Source: Candidatus Margulisiibacteriota bacterium
GTDB taxonomy: Bacteria; Margulisbacteria; Riflemargulisbacteria; GWF2-39-127
DNA: 44,692 nucleotides
Assembly: GCA_003242895.1 (NCBI GenBank)
Contig: QKMY01000003.1
Span: 1-44,692, forward strand
Direction of reading: 5' to 3'
Below, piece by piece: positions 34,672 to 43,139 of this stretch (position 1 is its first letter; the number at the start of each line of letters is the position of its first letter). The notes beneath the pieces are model-generated. The model saw nothing but the letters and a program-made list of their open reading frames with translations, was not told the origin of the DNA and made no database searches. Both the position numbers and the translations under genes were made by a program.

Positions 34672-35995
34672 GGCAACCAACAAGATCACCCTGACTATCG
34701 GAGACCCCAAGGCCTGCCTATCTCCTAAGGCAATAACCGCCAAGTGCCTGATAGCTTCCCAGTCCGTCAATATTGTAGCTGATGTACCAAGCTTCTTAAC
34801 CTTCCAGGCCTGCAGCGATATTTATTTTAATGTCACGCAGCTTGGCAAGATAGAAGCCGATGGCTCGATCAAGCTCAAAGTTATCTACAATGATCTGCTC
34901 TATAAGGATATCGAATCAATAAAAGTCAAAGCTTGTATGGTTGATGCTAATGGGCTCATCGGACAGAAAGAACCTCAGAGTATAATTCCACTGGAAGTCA
35001 AAGTTGTGGATGAGAAACCATATCAAGACCTGAACACTAATTGTGCCGAGCTCAAAAACTGGAATGCTCCGTTCACGCAAGGCATCAACAAAGTGCTCAC
35101 TCTCAAGCTCAAAGGCGATTTCACCCATGCCCTCAAACAACAGTATAAAGGGACGATATTATTGAAACTGGTGAAGGAGAAGAAACCTGAGTGCGCTGTT
35201 AAATGGACTAAGGCAGAAAAAGCCTGGCCATTCGCGAATTTGACCTTCGAGCATAGTTTTGGGTTTGTATTCAAGAATAAAGTTTGGCTTGTTGACGATA
35301 TTGAAGGATTTGACCTTGCCTTTCAATATTCAAACGATGGCAAGGTATGGAATTCAGGACCTCAGCTAGATAATGGGGGAGACTATCAGGAAAAAATACG
35401 GACTGCGGAATTAAATAACAAGTTGTGGCTTGTAAATATTGGAAGCACCCTTTCAGATGATCCCACAGATCCCGAATACTATTTTCATATTAGATATTCC
35501 TGCGACGGACTGAACTGGAGCAAAACGTTTACTCCAACACTTAATGTAACACCCCAGGCCCAATTTACTGCATTTAATAATAAATTATGGGTTTTTGATA
35601 AGGGGGCTGCTTTGAGTTCTACTGACGGGATACATTGGACGAGAGAAACTAGTTCGGCACCTTGGACAGATTTGGTTAACTGCGTTGTCTTTGACAACAA
35701 GCTTTGGGTTACAGATAGTGCTGGGAATGCCTGGTTCTCATTGAATGGGATAAACTGGAATCAAGCTCCAAAATTCCCTGCCGGGGATTTATTAGTCTAC
35801 AACAATAAATTATGGATTATTGATCAGGATGAGAAGTTGTACTATTCAACCGACGGCAAGACATGGGTGTTATATTCAGCTTCACATGACTGGGATACAC
35901 CGGGACATCTGTTTTCAATTATATTTGATAACAAATTATGGATTATAAAACAACCCAATCTTGGAACTGAAACCTGGTATTTATGTATCAAATAG
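34508..35995 (+). CDS. Propeller lipoprotein, paralogue C
   Basis: The 495-aa protein has the same signal peptide and lipobox as paralogue A (Cys20). The N-terminal module is about 95 percent alike in protein and keeps all four cysteines, plus Cys70. After about residue 225 the sequence changes to a different set of about six repeats with NNKLW.. strands and S.DG..W turns, only distantly like those of paralogue A. The gene therefore looks like a shared anchor joined to a new binding head. It is the last of the tandem trio. Confidence 0.78.
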   Translation: MNKKVLWFSLGILCLTLIGCGQLTDQHTERVSALGDQISNQNGNNTNTGDNDEVLATNKITLTIGDPKACLSPKAITAKCLIASQSVNIVADVPSFLTFQACSDIYFNVTQLGKIEADGSIKLKVIYNDLLYKDIESIKVKACMVDANGLIGQKEPQSIIPLEVKVVDEKPYQDLNTNCAELKNWNAPFTQGINKVLTLKLKGDFTHALKQQYKGTILLKLVKEKKPECAVKWTKAEKAWPFANLTFEHSFGFVFKNKVWLVDDIEGFDLAFQYSNDGKVWNSGPQLDNGGDYQEKIRTAELNNKLWLVNIGSTLSDDPTDPEYYFHIRYSCDGLNWSKTFTPTLNVTPQAQFTAFNNKLWVFDKGAALSSTDGIHWTRETSSAPWTDLVNCVVFDNKLWVTDSAGNAWFSLNGINWNQAPKFPAGDLLVYNNKLWIIDQDEKLYYSTDGKTWVLYSASHDWDTPGHLFSIIFDNKLWIIKQPNLGTETWYLCIK

Positions 35996-36027
35996 CTAGT
36001 AGTTTGCTACTGTAGCTGTGTCGGCAT

Positions 36028-36054
36028 GCCAGCTTCCCTCACCGGGGAGCTGGC
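36028..36054 (+). terminator. GC-rich hairpin after the lipoprotein cluster
   Basis: GCCAGCTTCCC pairs with GGGGAGCTGGC (11 pairs, one GU) around TCACC. There is no T-run. It probably ends the cluster. Confidence 0.5.
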
Positions 36055-36168
36055 AGCGTGATGCAGTGATACTGGACCACGCTTGGTGCGGAGGTACATT
36101 AAATTTCAAAAAGACTACAAGAATGCAAATAAAGGGTTACTACCTCCTGATAATCATTAGCGAATCTT

Positions 36169-37023
36169 TTATTTGAAGATTTTTTTTAGGTTATTCCAGA
36201 ACGATGGTTTTGTTTTTTGACTACTATTTTTTACAGCTCCACTTTTCTGGGTTGCCTGGATTTGTAGCTTTTCAAGGATTTTGAAAAGTGCTTCTTGAGA
36301 GATGATCGGACCGGTAGAGTGTATAAGATTAAGCCATAAGTCAGTTAATCTTCGGTAGAAAAGGGGAGGACAACTGGTATTATATAAGCTATGGATGATT
36401 CTTTCCCATTTAGATTGTATTGATGAATGATTCAGCTCTAATGGTATTTCCGGTTGTCCGCCGTGTTTAACGAAGCTTAGATAATAAAGCAGGAACTCAA
36501 ATTCATTGTGGCTTTTCAGTGCTGAGGCTATCTTTTTTAGTAGTTCATTTTTTGGTATTATTGAGCTGTTTGATATTGCCTGGACTGTTCGGTAGTCGTC
36601 GCTGATGACACTGCTTACCGTATGGTTCTGCACATATTGACCTTCACCATCATTAATCGGTGTAATCGGCTTTTTAGGCTGAGGAGGTTGATTCCTCGAA
36701 ATGCTTGCCTGTGTGGTGAGTACAGGTTTGTTGGTTAAAATATTTATCATATCAGAGGAGAAATGTTCGGTAACTTTTCCTCCTTGTTTCTTGATAGCAT
36801 CGAACCAGATTGCGCATAATTCTTCAAGAAAATCAGGATCACATGCTAGGTTAAAAGATTGTGATATTATTTGTTCCCAGCCCTGCTTAATACCGTTTAG
36901 GTCTAAAGACGAAGGTATCGGAACATTATATCCGCTATCGTTAAGAGAAATGTAGGCAACAAGGAAAGCAAGTGAGTTTTCGTTGTATAAATACTCTTTT
37001 ACTTTATCAAGTTCTGTTGCCAT
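36169..37023 (-). CDS. Protein of unknown function with an internal domain duplication
   Basis: The 284-aa protein contains two homologous helical segments, about residues 7-96 and 161-250. Matching landmarks are LAFLVAYISL and FEFLLYYLSF, then IKQGWEQII and IQSKWERII, then LCAIWFDAI and LTDLWLNLI. A polar, proline-rich linker separates them, and a short basic amphipathic tail (SFWNNLKKIFK) ends the protein. There is no signal peptide. The family is not recognised. It could be a scaffold or pairing protein. It runs opposite to its neighbours. Confidence 0.6.
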   Translation of the reverse strand: MATELDKVKEYLYNENSLAFLVAYISLNDSGYNVPIPSSLDLNGIKQGWEQIISQSFNLACDPDFLEELCAIWFDAIKKQGGKVTEHFSSDMINILTNKPVLTTQASISRNQPPQPKKPITPINDGEGQYVQNHTVSSVISDDYRTVQAISNSSIIPKNELLKKIASALKSHNEFEFLLYYLSFVKHGGQPEIPLELNHSSIQSKWERIIHSLYNTSCPPLFYRRLTDLWLNLIHSTGPIISQEALFKILEKLQIQATQKSGAVKNSSQKTKPSFWNNLKKIFK

Positions 37024-37071
37024 AACATTTATTCTATAAAAAATTTAAAGAAAAGTCTAACAAAGCAGGAA

Positions 37072-37227
37072 TTATGACTCTTTGTATTTTAAAAACTTAA
37101 GGTCTGTGATCGTTGCTTCAGCCGTTTTTCCTGGGCTGGAATTAATATCCTCTCCATTTTCAAAGAATATTTCATCCTTCTTTAATGTCTGGAACCGTAA
37201 GTAATTTAATCTTTTTTTAATTAACAT
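37072..37227 (-). CDS. Possible small protein or remnant (51 aa)
   Basis: An ATG-started frame encodes 51 residues, starting MLIKKRLNYLRF and ending LKFLKYKES. Its composition looks protein-like (FFENGEDINSSPG in the middle), but no clear ribosome site precedes it, and its first codons overlap the probable promoter region of pgi on the other strand. It would lie just upstream of the duplicated-domain gene on the same strand. It may be real, or the tail of a decayed gene. Confidence 0.3.
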   Translation of the reverse strand: MLIKKRLNYLRFQTLKKDEIFFENGEDINSSPGKTAEATITDLKFLKYKES

Positions 37228-37295
37228 TTAACGGTATAATTCCATGATAAATAATGAAGCAATTATAGCTGAAACATTAAATGAGGAGGCAATTA

Positions 37296-38897
37296 ATGAC
37301 AGACATTAAATATAATAATTTAAATGAGGCAGAATCCTTTGGAAGGCTTAAAGACGTTGTGTTATCTGCAAGGATTGAATTAAAAGATGAATTGACTGCA
37401 GAAAAGATATCGAAAAGTGTTGTTAATATCGGGGATTTAATGACGTATAATTATGCAGCGAAGGCAGTAAATACTAAGATACTTAGTGCAATGCAGAAGC
37501 TAGCGGATGAGCAGCAGGTTATCGACAAGTATAAAGTATTATTGAACGGTGAAGTTATTAACACCGGAGAAAAAAGAAAAGTATTGCACCAATTGACCAG
37601 GGGGCAGCTTGGTAACGATGTTTTTGAAGGTGCTGCAAATTTGAGGGACTTCTACGTTGAGCAACAGAATAAGATTTATGAGTTTGCTCGCAAGGTACAT
37701 TCAGGAGAGATCAAAGGCTCGACTGGAAAACCTTTTGACACGGTAGTGCAGATTGGAATCGGCGGATCGGATCTTGGACCTCGAGCCCTTTACATGGCAT
37801 TAAAAAATTACGTCGAGGATACAAAAGGGAAACAGCCAATGAAATCTTATTTTGTTTCCAATGTCGATCCGGATGACGCTAATGAAGTATTACGTGTACT
37901 TAATTTTGAAACGACCTTATTCATTCTTGTTTCCAAAAGCGGGACAACCCAGGAGACATTAACAAATGAAGTCCTTGTTCGGGAAAAAGTTACAAAAGCA
38001 AACATTCCTGGAATGGATGTTCGTAAGCATTTTGTAGCAATAACAAGTGAGACAAGTCCTCTGGCAAAATCTTCCGATTTTCTGACGTCATTTTTTATCA
38101 ATGATTTCATCGGGGGAAGGTTTTCAAGTACAAGTGCCGTGGGAGGGGCTATATTGACCTTAGCCTTCGGCCAGGATATTTTTGGCCGACTGTTAAAGGG
38201 AGCTCATGCCTCTGATAAAAATGCCCTTAATCCCGATATCCTTAAGAATGCCTCACTACTTGATGCATTAATAGGTGTTTGTGAACGGAATATTCTTGAT
38301 TATCAGACAACGGCAATCCTTCCTTATAGCCAGGCCTTAAGCAGGTTCCCGGCACATCTTCAGCAACTCGATATGGAGAGCAATGGTAAATCCGTAAATA
38401 GGAATGCAAAACCGATAGATTATAAGACCGGCCCAATAATATTTGGCGAGCCTGGGACTAATGGTCAGCATTCCTTTTATCAATTACTTCATCAGGGGAC
38501 TGATGTCATCCCTTTACAGTTTATCGGTTTTAAGCACCCTCAAATCAGTGCTGATTTTGAGTTCGACAACTCTACCAGCCAAATGAAACTAAATGCAAAT
38601 ATGGTGGCTCAAATCGTTGCATTTGCAAAAGGCAAATCAGCCAGTGATCCGAATAAAACATTTAGTGGAAATCGTCCTTCAAGCTTGTTATTTGCTGATA
38701 AGTTGACGCCTGAAGTTCTTGGAGCTATCTTGGCCCACTTTGAAAACAAAGTTATGTTTCAAGGGTTTATTTGGAATGTTAACTCATTTGACCAGGAAGG
38801 CGTGCAATTAGGAAAAGTGTTAACAGGTCAGGTTCTTAGAGGTGGCAGCGATTTGGATCCTGCTCTTGCGTGTTTCGCTCAGATGATGGGACTCTAG
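37296..38897 (+). CDS. pgi: Glucose-6-phosphate isomerase
   Basis: The 533-aa protein starts at ATG 37296 because GAGGAGG (37283-37289) sits just before it; the ATG at 37281 overlaps that site. It has the sugar-isomerase motifs VQIGIGGSDLGPRALY, VSKSGTTQET, GGRFSSTSAVGG, the GxxGQHSFYQLLHQG block with its catalytic residues and the closing NSFDQEGVQLGK signature. The length is typical of the large bacterial form. It interconverts glucose 6-phosphate and fructose 6-phosphate in glycolysis and gluconeogenesis. It is a single gene ended by a strong hairpin. Confidence 0.96.
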   Translation: MTDIKYNNLNEAESFGRLKDVVLSARIELKDELTAEKISKSVVNIGDLMTYNYAAKAVNTKILSAMQKLADEQQVIDKYKVLLNGEVINTGEKRKVLHQLTRGQLGNDVFEGAANLRDFYVEQQNKIYEFARKVHSGEIKGSTGKPFDTVVQIGIGGSDLGPRALYMALKNYVEDTKGKQPMKSYFVSNVDPDDANEVLRVLNFETTLFILVSKSGTTQETLTNEVLVREKVTKANIPGMDVRKHFVAITSETSPLAKSSDFLTSFFINDFIGGRFSSTSAVGGAILTLAFGQDIFGRLLKGAHASDKNALNPDILKNASLLDALIGVCERNILDYQTTAILPYSQALSRFPAHLQQLDMESNGKSVNRNAKPIDYKTGPIIFGEPGTNGQHSFYQLLHQGTDVIPLQFIGFKHPQISADFEFDNSTSQMKLNANMVAQIVAFAKGKSASDPNKTFSGNRPSSLLFADKLTPEVLGAILAHFENKVMFQGFIWNVNSFDQEGVQLGKVLTGQVLRGGSDLDPALACFAQMMGL

Positions 38898-38930
38898 CAT
38901 TTCTCGTTATTATTTAAATTAATTTTAGTT

Positions 38931-38954
38931 GCGCGGGTTTTTTTTAAACCCGCG
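38931..38954 (+). terminator. Rho-independent terminator of pgi
   Basis: GCGCGGGTTT pairs with AAACCCGCGC around TTTT; the T-run lies inside the loop. Confidence 0.6.
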
Positions 38955-39098
38955 CCGTTGCTAGTGATGTTAGGTTTTTCAATGTCATTTATGATATAAT
39001 TCCAGATAATTCTATTGATTTGGTCGAGAATTAATTTTTATAATTTGTAGGGCAGTTCTCGAACGGCTCTTTATATGAAATAGGAGAGGTGTTCATAG

Positions 39099-39746
39099 TT
39101 GTTTCCTTTTTTTACAAAACAAAAAAACTTGCATGACAATATATTGAAATATTTAGCAGAAGTTCTGAATAGTACAGATCTTTTTGCCACATTAATGGGG
39201 TCCTATGTTGATAACGGCTTCACTGATGAATTTCATGATCAAGCAAAACTAGTGCATAAATCCGAATCAAAAGCCGACGATATTCGCTATCTCATAGAAA
39301 AAGATATGTACCAACATTCGCTTCTTCCAGATTCGAGAAGTGATATCTTTGTTATAATCGAAGAATTAGACAGGATTCCTGGAATTTACGAAAAAACTAT
39401 AGAATACCTTTTAATCAGAAAGTTGATAATACCTCAAGAGATCAAAGTGAATATTTTGTTGTTACTGGAAACAGCATTGGCAACATCGAGAGAGATCATT
39501 AAAGGGACCGAACAGATGTTCACAAAACCGAAAGTTGTTCCTGAACATGTTAGAACTGTTGATACCTTAGAAAGTAAATGCGATAGGTTGGAACACCATC
39601 TATTAAAAAAGATATTCGATATGGATATAGATGATCTCAGCAAAGAACGATTATCCCGAATTGTAGAGCTAATTGCAGATATTTCCGATCAGGCTGAAAA
39701 TGTTGGCAATAGATTGTCAATTGCTGCAGTTAAGAGGATTATGTAA
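39099..39746 (+). CDS. PhoU-like DUF47 protein
   Basis: The 215-aa protein starts with TTG 39099 behind AGGAGAGGT (39082-39090). It is all-helical with the DUF47 pattern: FFTKQKNLHDNIL, VHKSESKADDIRYLIEKDMYQHSLLPDSRSDIFVIIEELDRIPGI (read as landmarks E-x3-A-D and SRSDI), and the second-repeat VDTLESKCDRLEHHL. DUF47 proteins almost always precede PiT phosphate transporters and are thought to regulate them through metal-bound helical bundles. The stop is directly followed by the PiT ATG. Confidence 0.9.
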   Translation: MFPFFTKQKNLHDNILKYLAEVLNSTDLFATLMGSYVDNGFTDEFHDQAKLVHKSESKADDIRYLIEKDMYQHSLLPDSRSDIFVIIEELDRIPGIYEKTIEYLLIRKLIIPQEIKVNILLLLETALATSREIIKGTEQMFTKPKVVPEHVRTVDTLESKCDRLEHHLLKKIFDMDIDDLSKERLSRIVELIADISDQAENVGNRLSIAAVKRIM

Positions 39747-40673
39747 ATGTATTGGTTAATAAGCGCACTATTTTTAGGGTGGGCTATGGGTACAAACGAT
39801 GCTGCTAATGTTTTTGGTAACGCCGTGTCTTCACGGATGTTAACCTTTCGACGGGCAACAATCTTAGCGGCTGTTTTTGTTATCCTTGGTGCTGTTTTGA
39901 GAGGAGATAATGGAATTGAAACGCTTTCTTCTCTATCCTCCCAGACAATTAAAACTGCTGCGCTGGTTAGTATCTCGGCTGCAATAACCGTGACCTTAAT
40001 GAGCATTATTAAAATGCCTATTTCTACTTCTCAATCTGTTGTCGGGGCTATTATTGGGCATTCGTTAATAACTGGCGATCTCAATACCCAGGTACTTACC
40101 AAAGTGGTTTTGGGGTGGATTGGTACTCCGATTGGTGCATTTTTTTTAGCGATAGCTTTATATTATATAATTAGATACTTTGTTGAGAAGTATAACTACA
40201 ATTTTATTTATCTTGACGGCTGGATCCGTTTTGGATTTATTATTATCGGGTGTTATGGTTCTTATGCCTTAGGTGCTAACAATGTGGCAAATGCTGTCGG
40301 CATATACAAAGGCTTGATACCGCAATTGAATGATTATAGCCTGGCACTTATCGGGGGGATAAGTATAGCGCTTGGTATCCTTACTTTTTCAAAGCCGGTA
40401 ATGTTAACCGTAGGAAAAAACTTGGTTGAAATGAATTCGATAACCTCTTTAGTAGCAGTTTTAACCTGTGCCTTAACCGTGCATTTTTATGCTATTATTG
40501 GGGTTCCTGTTTCTTCTTCTCAAGCCATCATTGGAGCTGTGCTCGGAATGGGCATGATAAAAAAAATGGCTACCCTTAAATGGACGTTGCTTATGAACAT
40601 TGTGTTAGCTTGGCTAATAACGCCATTATTAGCAGCAACCATATCTTATATAATAAATTACCTATTTCTGTAA
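39747..40673 (+). CDS. PiT family inorganic phosphate transporter
   Basis: The 308-aa protein has about nine or ten membrane helices and both PiT signature repeats: MGTNDAANVFGNAVSSR near the start and YALGANNVANAVGIYKG in the second half, with the matching STSQSVVGAIIGH and SSSQAIIGAVLG segments. PiT carriers import metal-phosphate with protons or sodium. It is on the short side for the family. It begins right after the stop of the DUF47 gene. Its own stop codon lies inside a 41-bp perfect palindrome. Confidence 0.93.
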   Translation: MYWLISALFLGWAMGTNDAANVFGNAVSSRMLTFRRATILAAVFVILGAVLRGDNGIETLSSLSSQTIKTAALVSISAAITVTLMSIIKMPISTSQSVVGAIIGHSLITGDLNTQVLTKVVLGWIGTPIGAFFLAIALYYIIRYFVEKYNYNFIYLDGWIRFGFIIIGCYGSYALGANNVANAVGIYKGLIPQLNDYSLALIGGISIALGILTFSKPVMLTVGKNLVEMNSITSLVAVLTCALTVHFYAIIGVPVSSSQAIIGAVLGMGMIKKMATLKWTLLMNIVLAWLITPLLAATISYIINYLFL

Positions 40674-40700
40674 GTTACTAAGTAACTTACAGAAATAGGT
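40660..40700. terminator. Perfect 20-pair hairpin overlapping the PiT stop codon
   Basis: The 20 bases at 40660-40679 are exactly complementary to 40681-40700, with one A between them. It lies between two convergent transcripts and probably stops both, although there is no T-run. The last four codons and stop of the PiT gene are inside the left arm. Confidence 0.7.
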
Positions 40701-40714
40701 GGTCATGATTAATT

Positions 40715-40852
40715 TTAAAGTTTTTGAAATTGATCTTTCGTAACTCCACATACCGGGCATACCCAGTCATCAGAAAGTGATTCGAAAGGAACGTTATCAT
40801 TTTCTGCCGGATCATATACATACCCACAAACGAGACATTCATATTTATCCAT
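40715..40852 (-). CDS. Rubredoxin
   Basis: The 45-aa protein reads [19 protein letters not shown] at the start and [10 protein letters not shown] near the end. The two CxxCG motifs bind a single iron with four cysteines, and the length is slightly below the usual 52-54 residues. Rubredoxin carries electrons, here most likely to the rubrerythrin encoded 29 bp upstream on the same strand, in peroxide reduction by anaerobes. AGGAGG precedes the ATG. Confidence 0.95.
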   Translation of the reverse strand: MDKYECLVCGYVYDPAENDNVPFESLSDDWVCPVCGVTKDQFQKL

Positions 40853-40881
40853 AATTTTTGTCCTCCTCTTGTTTTTTTGTA

Positions 40882-41457
40882 CTAATAGTTTTCAGAAAAT
40901 GCTTCAAAGTATGATTGTGGATGCGCGCAGCCTGGACAAAGAACAGGTGCTGAATTTCCTATTGCGTGATATCCACAATTTCGACATTTCCACTCGATAG
41001 ATATAACTTTTGAGAATATGGTACCTGATTCGATATTATTCACTAATTTGAGATAACGTTTTTCGTGTTCTTTCTCTACTAGTGCGATATGCTCGAATTG
41101 CAGTGCAATTTCCGGGAACCCTTCTTCTTTGGCTGTCTTTGCTGCTGCTACATAGAGGTGTGTCCATTCTTCGTGTTCGCCGGTCGCAGCCGCTTTTAAG
41201 TTATCTATAGTAGATGTAATAATGCCAGCAGGATATGTGTTCGTAATTTCGACCATACCTCCCTCAAGAAGCTGGAAGAATCTCTTTGCGTGTTCTTTTT
41301 CATTGTCTGCAGTTTCAAGAAATAGCGAAGATATCTGCTCATAGCCTTCTTTCTTTGCTATACTTGCGTAATAAGTATACCTGTTTCTAGCTTGCGATTC
41401 GCCGGCAAAAGCTGCTAGAAGATTTTTTTCTGTTTGTGTTCCTTTTACGCTCTTCAT
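40882..41457 (-). CDS. Rubrerythrin
   Basis: The 191-aa protein starts at the ATG behind AAGGAGAAA; an ATG 14 codons earlier has no such site. The N-terminal four-helix bundle carries the di-iron ligands ([41 protein letters not shown]). The C-terminal rubredoxin-like domain has CRNCGY and LCPGCAHPQ. Rubrerythrin reduces hydrogen peroxide to water in anaerobes. Rubredoxin downstream is its probable electron donor. Confidence 0.95.
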   Translation of the reverse strand: MKSVKGTQTEKNLLAAFAGESQARNRYTYYASIAKKEGYEQISSLFLETADNEKEHAKRFFQLLEGGMVEITNTYPAGIITSTIDNLKAAATGEHEEWTHLYVAAAKTAKEEGFPEIALQFEHIALVEKEHEKRYLKLVNNIESGTIFSKVISIEWKCRNCGYHAIGNSAPVLCPGCAHPQSYFEAFSENY

Positions 41458-41779
41458 TTCTTTTTCTCCTTCATAATCTTTTCCTGACAAGAACAACAAC
41501 GTGCCGAACGCTATTTAATTAGATTTATATTAGATTACATAAATTCAAAAGTCAATATTGTCATGGAAATATCGAAATAATTATTTATAGAGGTTTGGTT
41601 AAAAACTTTTTTAATTAATAATTAAACTTTTTGTGTTTAGTTTTTGGATCAAATGGTGCTGGCTTATATCTAAATATTGATACTGGCTGATAATATAATA
41701 GCTGTACATACTATATCGGGAATGGTAAGAAATATGTTAATTAATAGCTATCAGACCTCAAGTTAGGGAGGGTGAATAT
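41458..41779. other. Divergent promoter region of the rubrerythrin and glutaredoxin operons
   Basis: No gene is seen in these 322 bp. On the minus strand TTGACT (41555-41550) and TAATAT (41532-41527), 17 bases apart, are a good promoter for rubrerythrin. On the plus strand TATAAT at about 41694-41699 may serve the glutaredoxin operon, without a clear -35. I saw no convincing PerR-type palindrome. Confidence 0.55.
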
Positions 41780-42019
41780 ATGTCAAAAATTATAAAAATG
41801 TATAGTACGCCCACTTGTCCCTGGTGCCGAAGGTTAAAGAAATATTTAGACGAGCAGCAGGTGGACTATACTGAGTTCGATGTTTCTAAAGACCAGCAAG
41901 CCCTCATCGAGATGGTAAAAAAATCGGGGCAACTTGGAGTACCGCAGATTGATATCGGAGGTAAAGTGATCGTAGGTTTTGACCGTGAAACAATTGATGA
42001 GGAGTTAAAGAGTGCATGA
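41780..42019 (+). CDS. Glutaredoxin-like (NrdH-type) protein
   Basis: The 79-aa protein is a minimal thioredoxin fold: KMYSTPTCPWCRRLKKYL with the CPWC redox pair, FDVSKDQ and the cis-proline segment GVPQIDIGG, then VIVGFDRE. Such short glutaredoxins are commonly reduced by thioredoxin reductase rather than glutathione, which fits the gene that overlaps its end by eight bases. Possible targets are ribonucleotide reductase or peroxidases. Confidence 0.9.
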   Translation: MSKIIKMYSTPTCPWCRRLKKYLDEQQVDYTEFDVSKDQQALIEMVKKSGQLGVPQIDIGGKVIVGFDRETIDEELKSA

Positions 42020-42935
42020 TCTTATTATAATCGGCGCGGGACCAGCAGGAGTAACGGCAGCAATTTATGCAGCCAGGAAAAATATGAACGTCATTCTAAT
42101 CACTCGAGATGTCGGCGGGCAAGCAGCTTGGGCTGCTGGGATAGAGAATTATCCGGGATACCAATTAATAAGCGGAGCTGATCTGTCTATAAAATTCGAA
42201 GAGCATCTTCGTCGGTTTAATCTAGAGATGGATGAGTTCGATGAAGTATTGTCGGTTAAAAAAAAGGATAATTACTTTGAAGTTTTTACTGATGAAAAGA
42301 GTTATAAGTGCCGATGCATAATTATTACCTCAGGAAGGAATCCTCGATTGCTGGGAGTTCCCGGTGAAATAGATTTCAAAAACAAAGGAATATCGTATTG
42401 TTCAACATGCGACGCACCATTGTTTAAAGGGAAAACCGTCGCTGTCGTCGGAGGAGGCAATGCTGCACTTGACGCGGTTTATCAGCTAATATCAATTGCA
42501 GCGAAAATCTATGTTATAAATGTTGCGGAGCAGTTTACTGCAGACGATCTGCTTGTCAAACGGGTAACAAGTTCGGATAAGGTTTTTGTATATAATAATT
42601 CTTCAGTAAAAATGATTCTTGGTCATGATTTTGTAGAAGGAATAATGGTCAGTGTTAATAATAAAGATGAACAAGTATTTCCTGTAAACGGTATTTTTGT
42701 AGAAATAGGTTCTATTCCTGCCGTGTCATTTCTTGGAGGACTTGGGTTAGCACTAAATGAAAAAAAAGAAATAATTATAAATAATCTTTGTGAGACAAAT
42801 GTCGAAGGAGTATTTGCTGCTGGCGATGTCACGAATATTCCGGAAAAACAGATTATTGTAGCTGCTGGGCATGGCTGTATAGCTAGTCTGACTGCTTATA
42901 GGTATATTTTAGAGAATAATAATAAGTTTAATTAG
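42012..42935 (+). CDS. Thioredoxin reductase-like flavoprotein
   Basis: The 307-aa protein starts with GTG 42012, inside the end of the glutaredoxin gene. It has the FAD motif IIGAGPAGVTAAIYAAR, the redox pair CSTCDAP, the NAD(P)H motif VAVVGGGNAALDA and the late FAD motif EGVFAAGDVTN. The length and order match bacterial thioredoxin reductase. The overlap suggests tight co-production with the glutaredoxin, which is probably its substrate. Together they form a disulfide-reducing system next to the peroxide-removing rubrerythrin pair. Confidence 0.93.
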   Translation: MHDLIIIGAGPAGVTAAIYAARKNMNVILITRDVGGQAAWAAGIENYPGYQLISGADLSIKFEEHLRRFNLEMDEFDEVLSVKKKDNYFEVFTDEKSYKCRCIIITSGRNPRLLGVPGEIDFKNKGISYCSTCDAPLFKGKTVAVVGGGNAALDAVYQLISIAAKIYVINVAEQFTADDLLVKRVTSSDKVFVYNNSSVKMILGHDFVEGIMVSVNNKDEQVFPVNGIFVEIGSIPAVSFLGGLGLALNEKKEIIINNLCETNVEGVFAAGDVTNIPEKQIIVAAGHGCIASLTAYRYILENNNKFN

Positions 42936-43020
42936 ACATTCTATATTTATAATAATATTGAAAGTGTAATTAAATATTTTACTAAATATGAATAAGATAT
43001 ATAATAAATCAAAAACTTGA

Positions 43021-43049
43021 TTGACAATTGTAAATATTAATAATAAAAT
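43021..43049 (+). promoter_or_regulatory. Strong promoter of the cas6 gene
   Basis: TTGACA (43021-43026) and TAAAAT (43044-43049) are spaced by 17 bases, about 90 bp before the GTG start. Confidence 0.7.
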
Positions 43050-43139
43050 TTGTTAAATTAATAAATCAGAATAAGATAAATAAGAAAAATCAAATGTGTT
43101 GTTTCATATCCTTGGTCTTGTATGTAGGAGAAAACATAC

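Noticed and set aside
41458-41779. PerR operator controlling rubrerythrin
   Set aside because: No TTATAAT-N-ATTATAA-type palindrome was found, only AT-rich sequence and promoter-like boxes.
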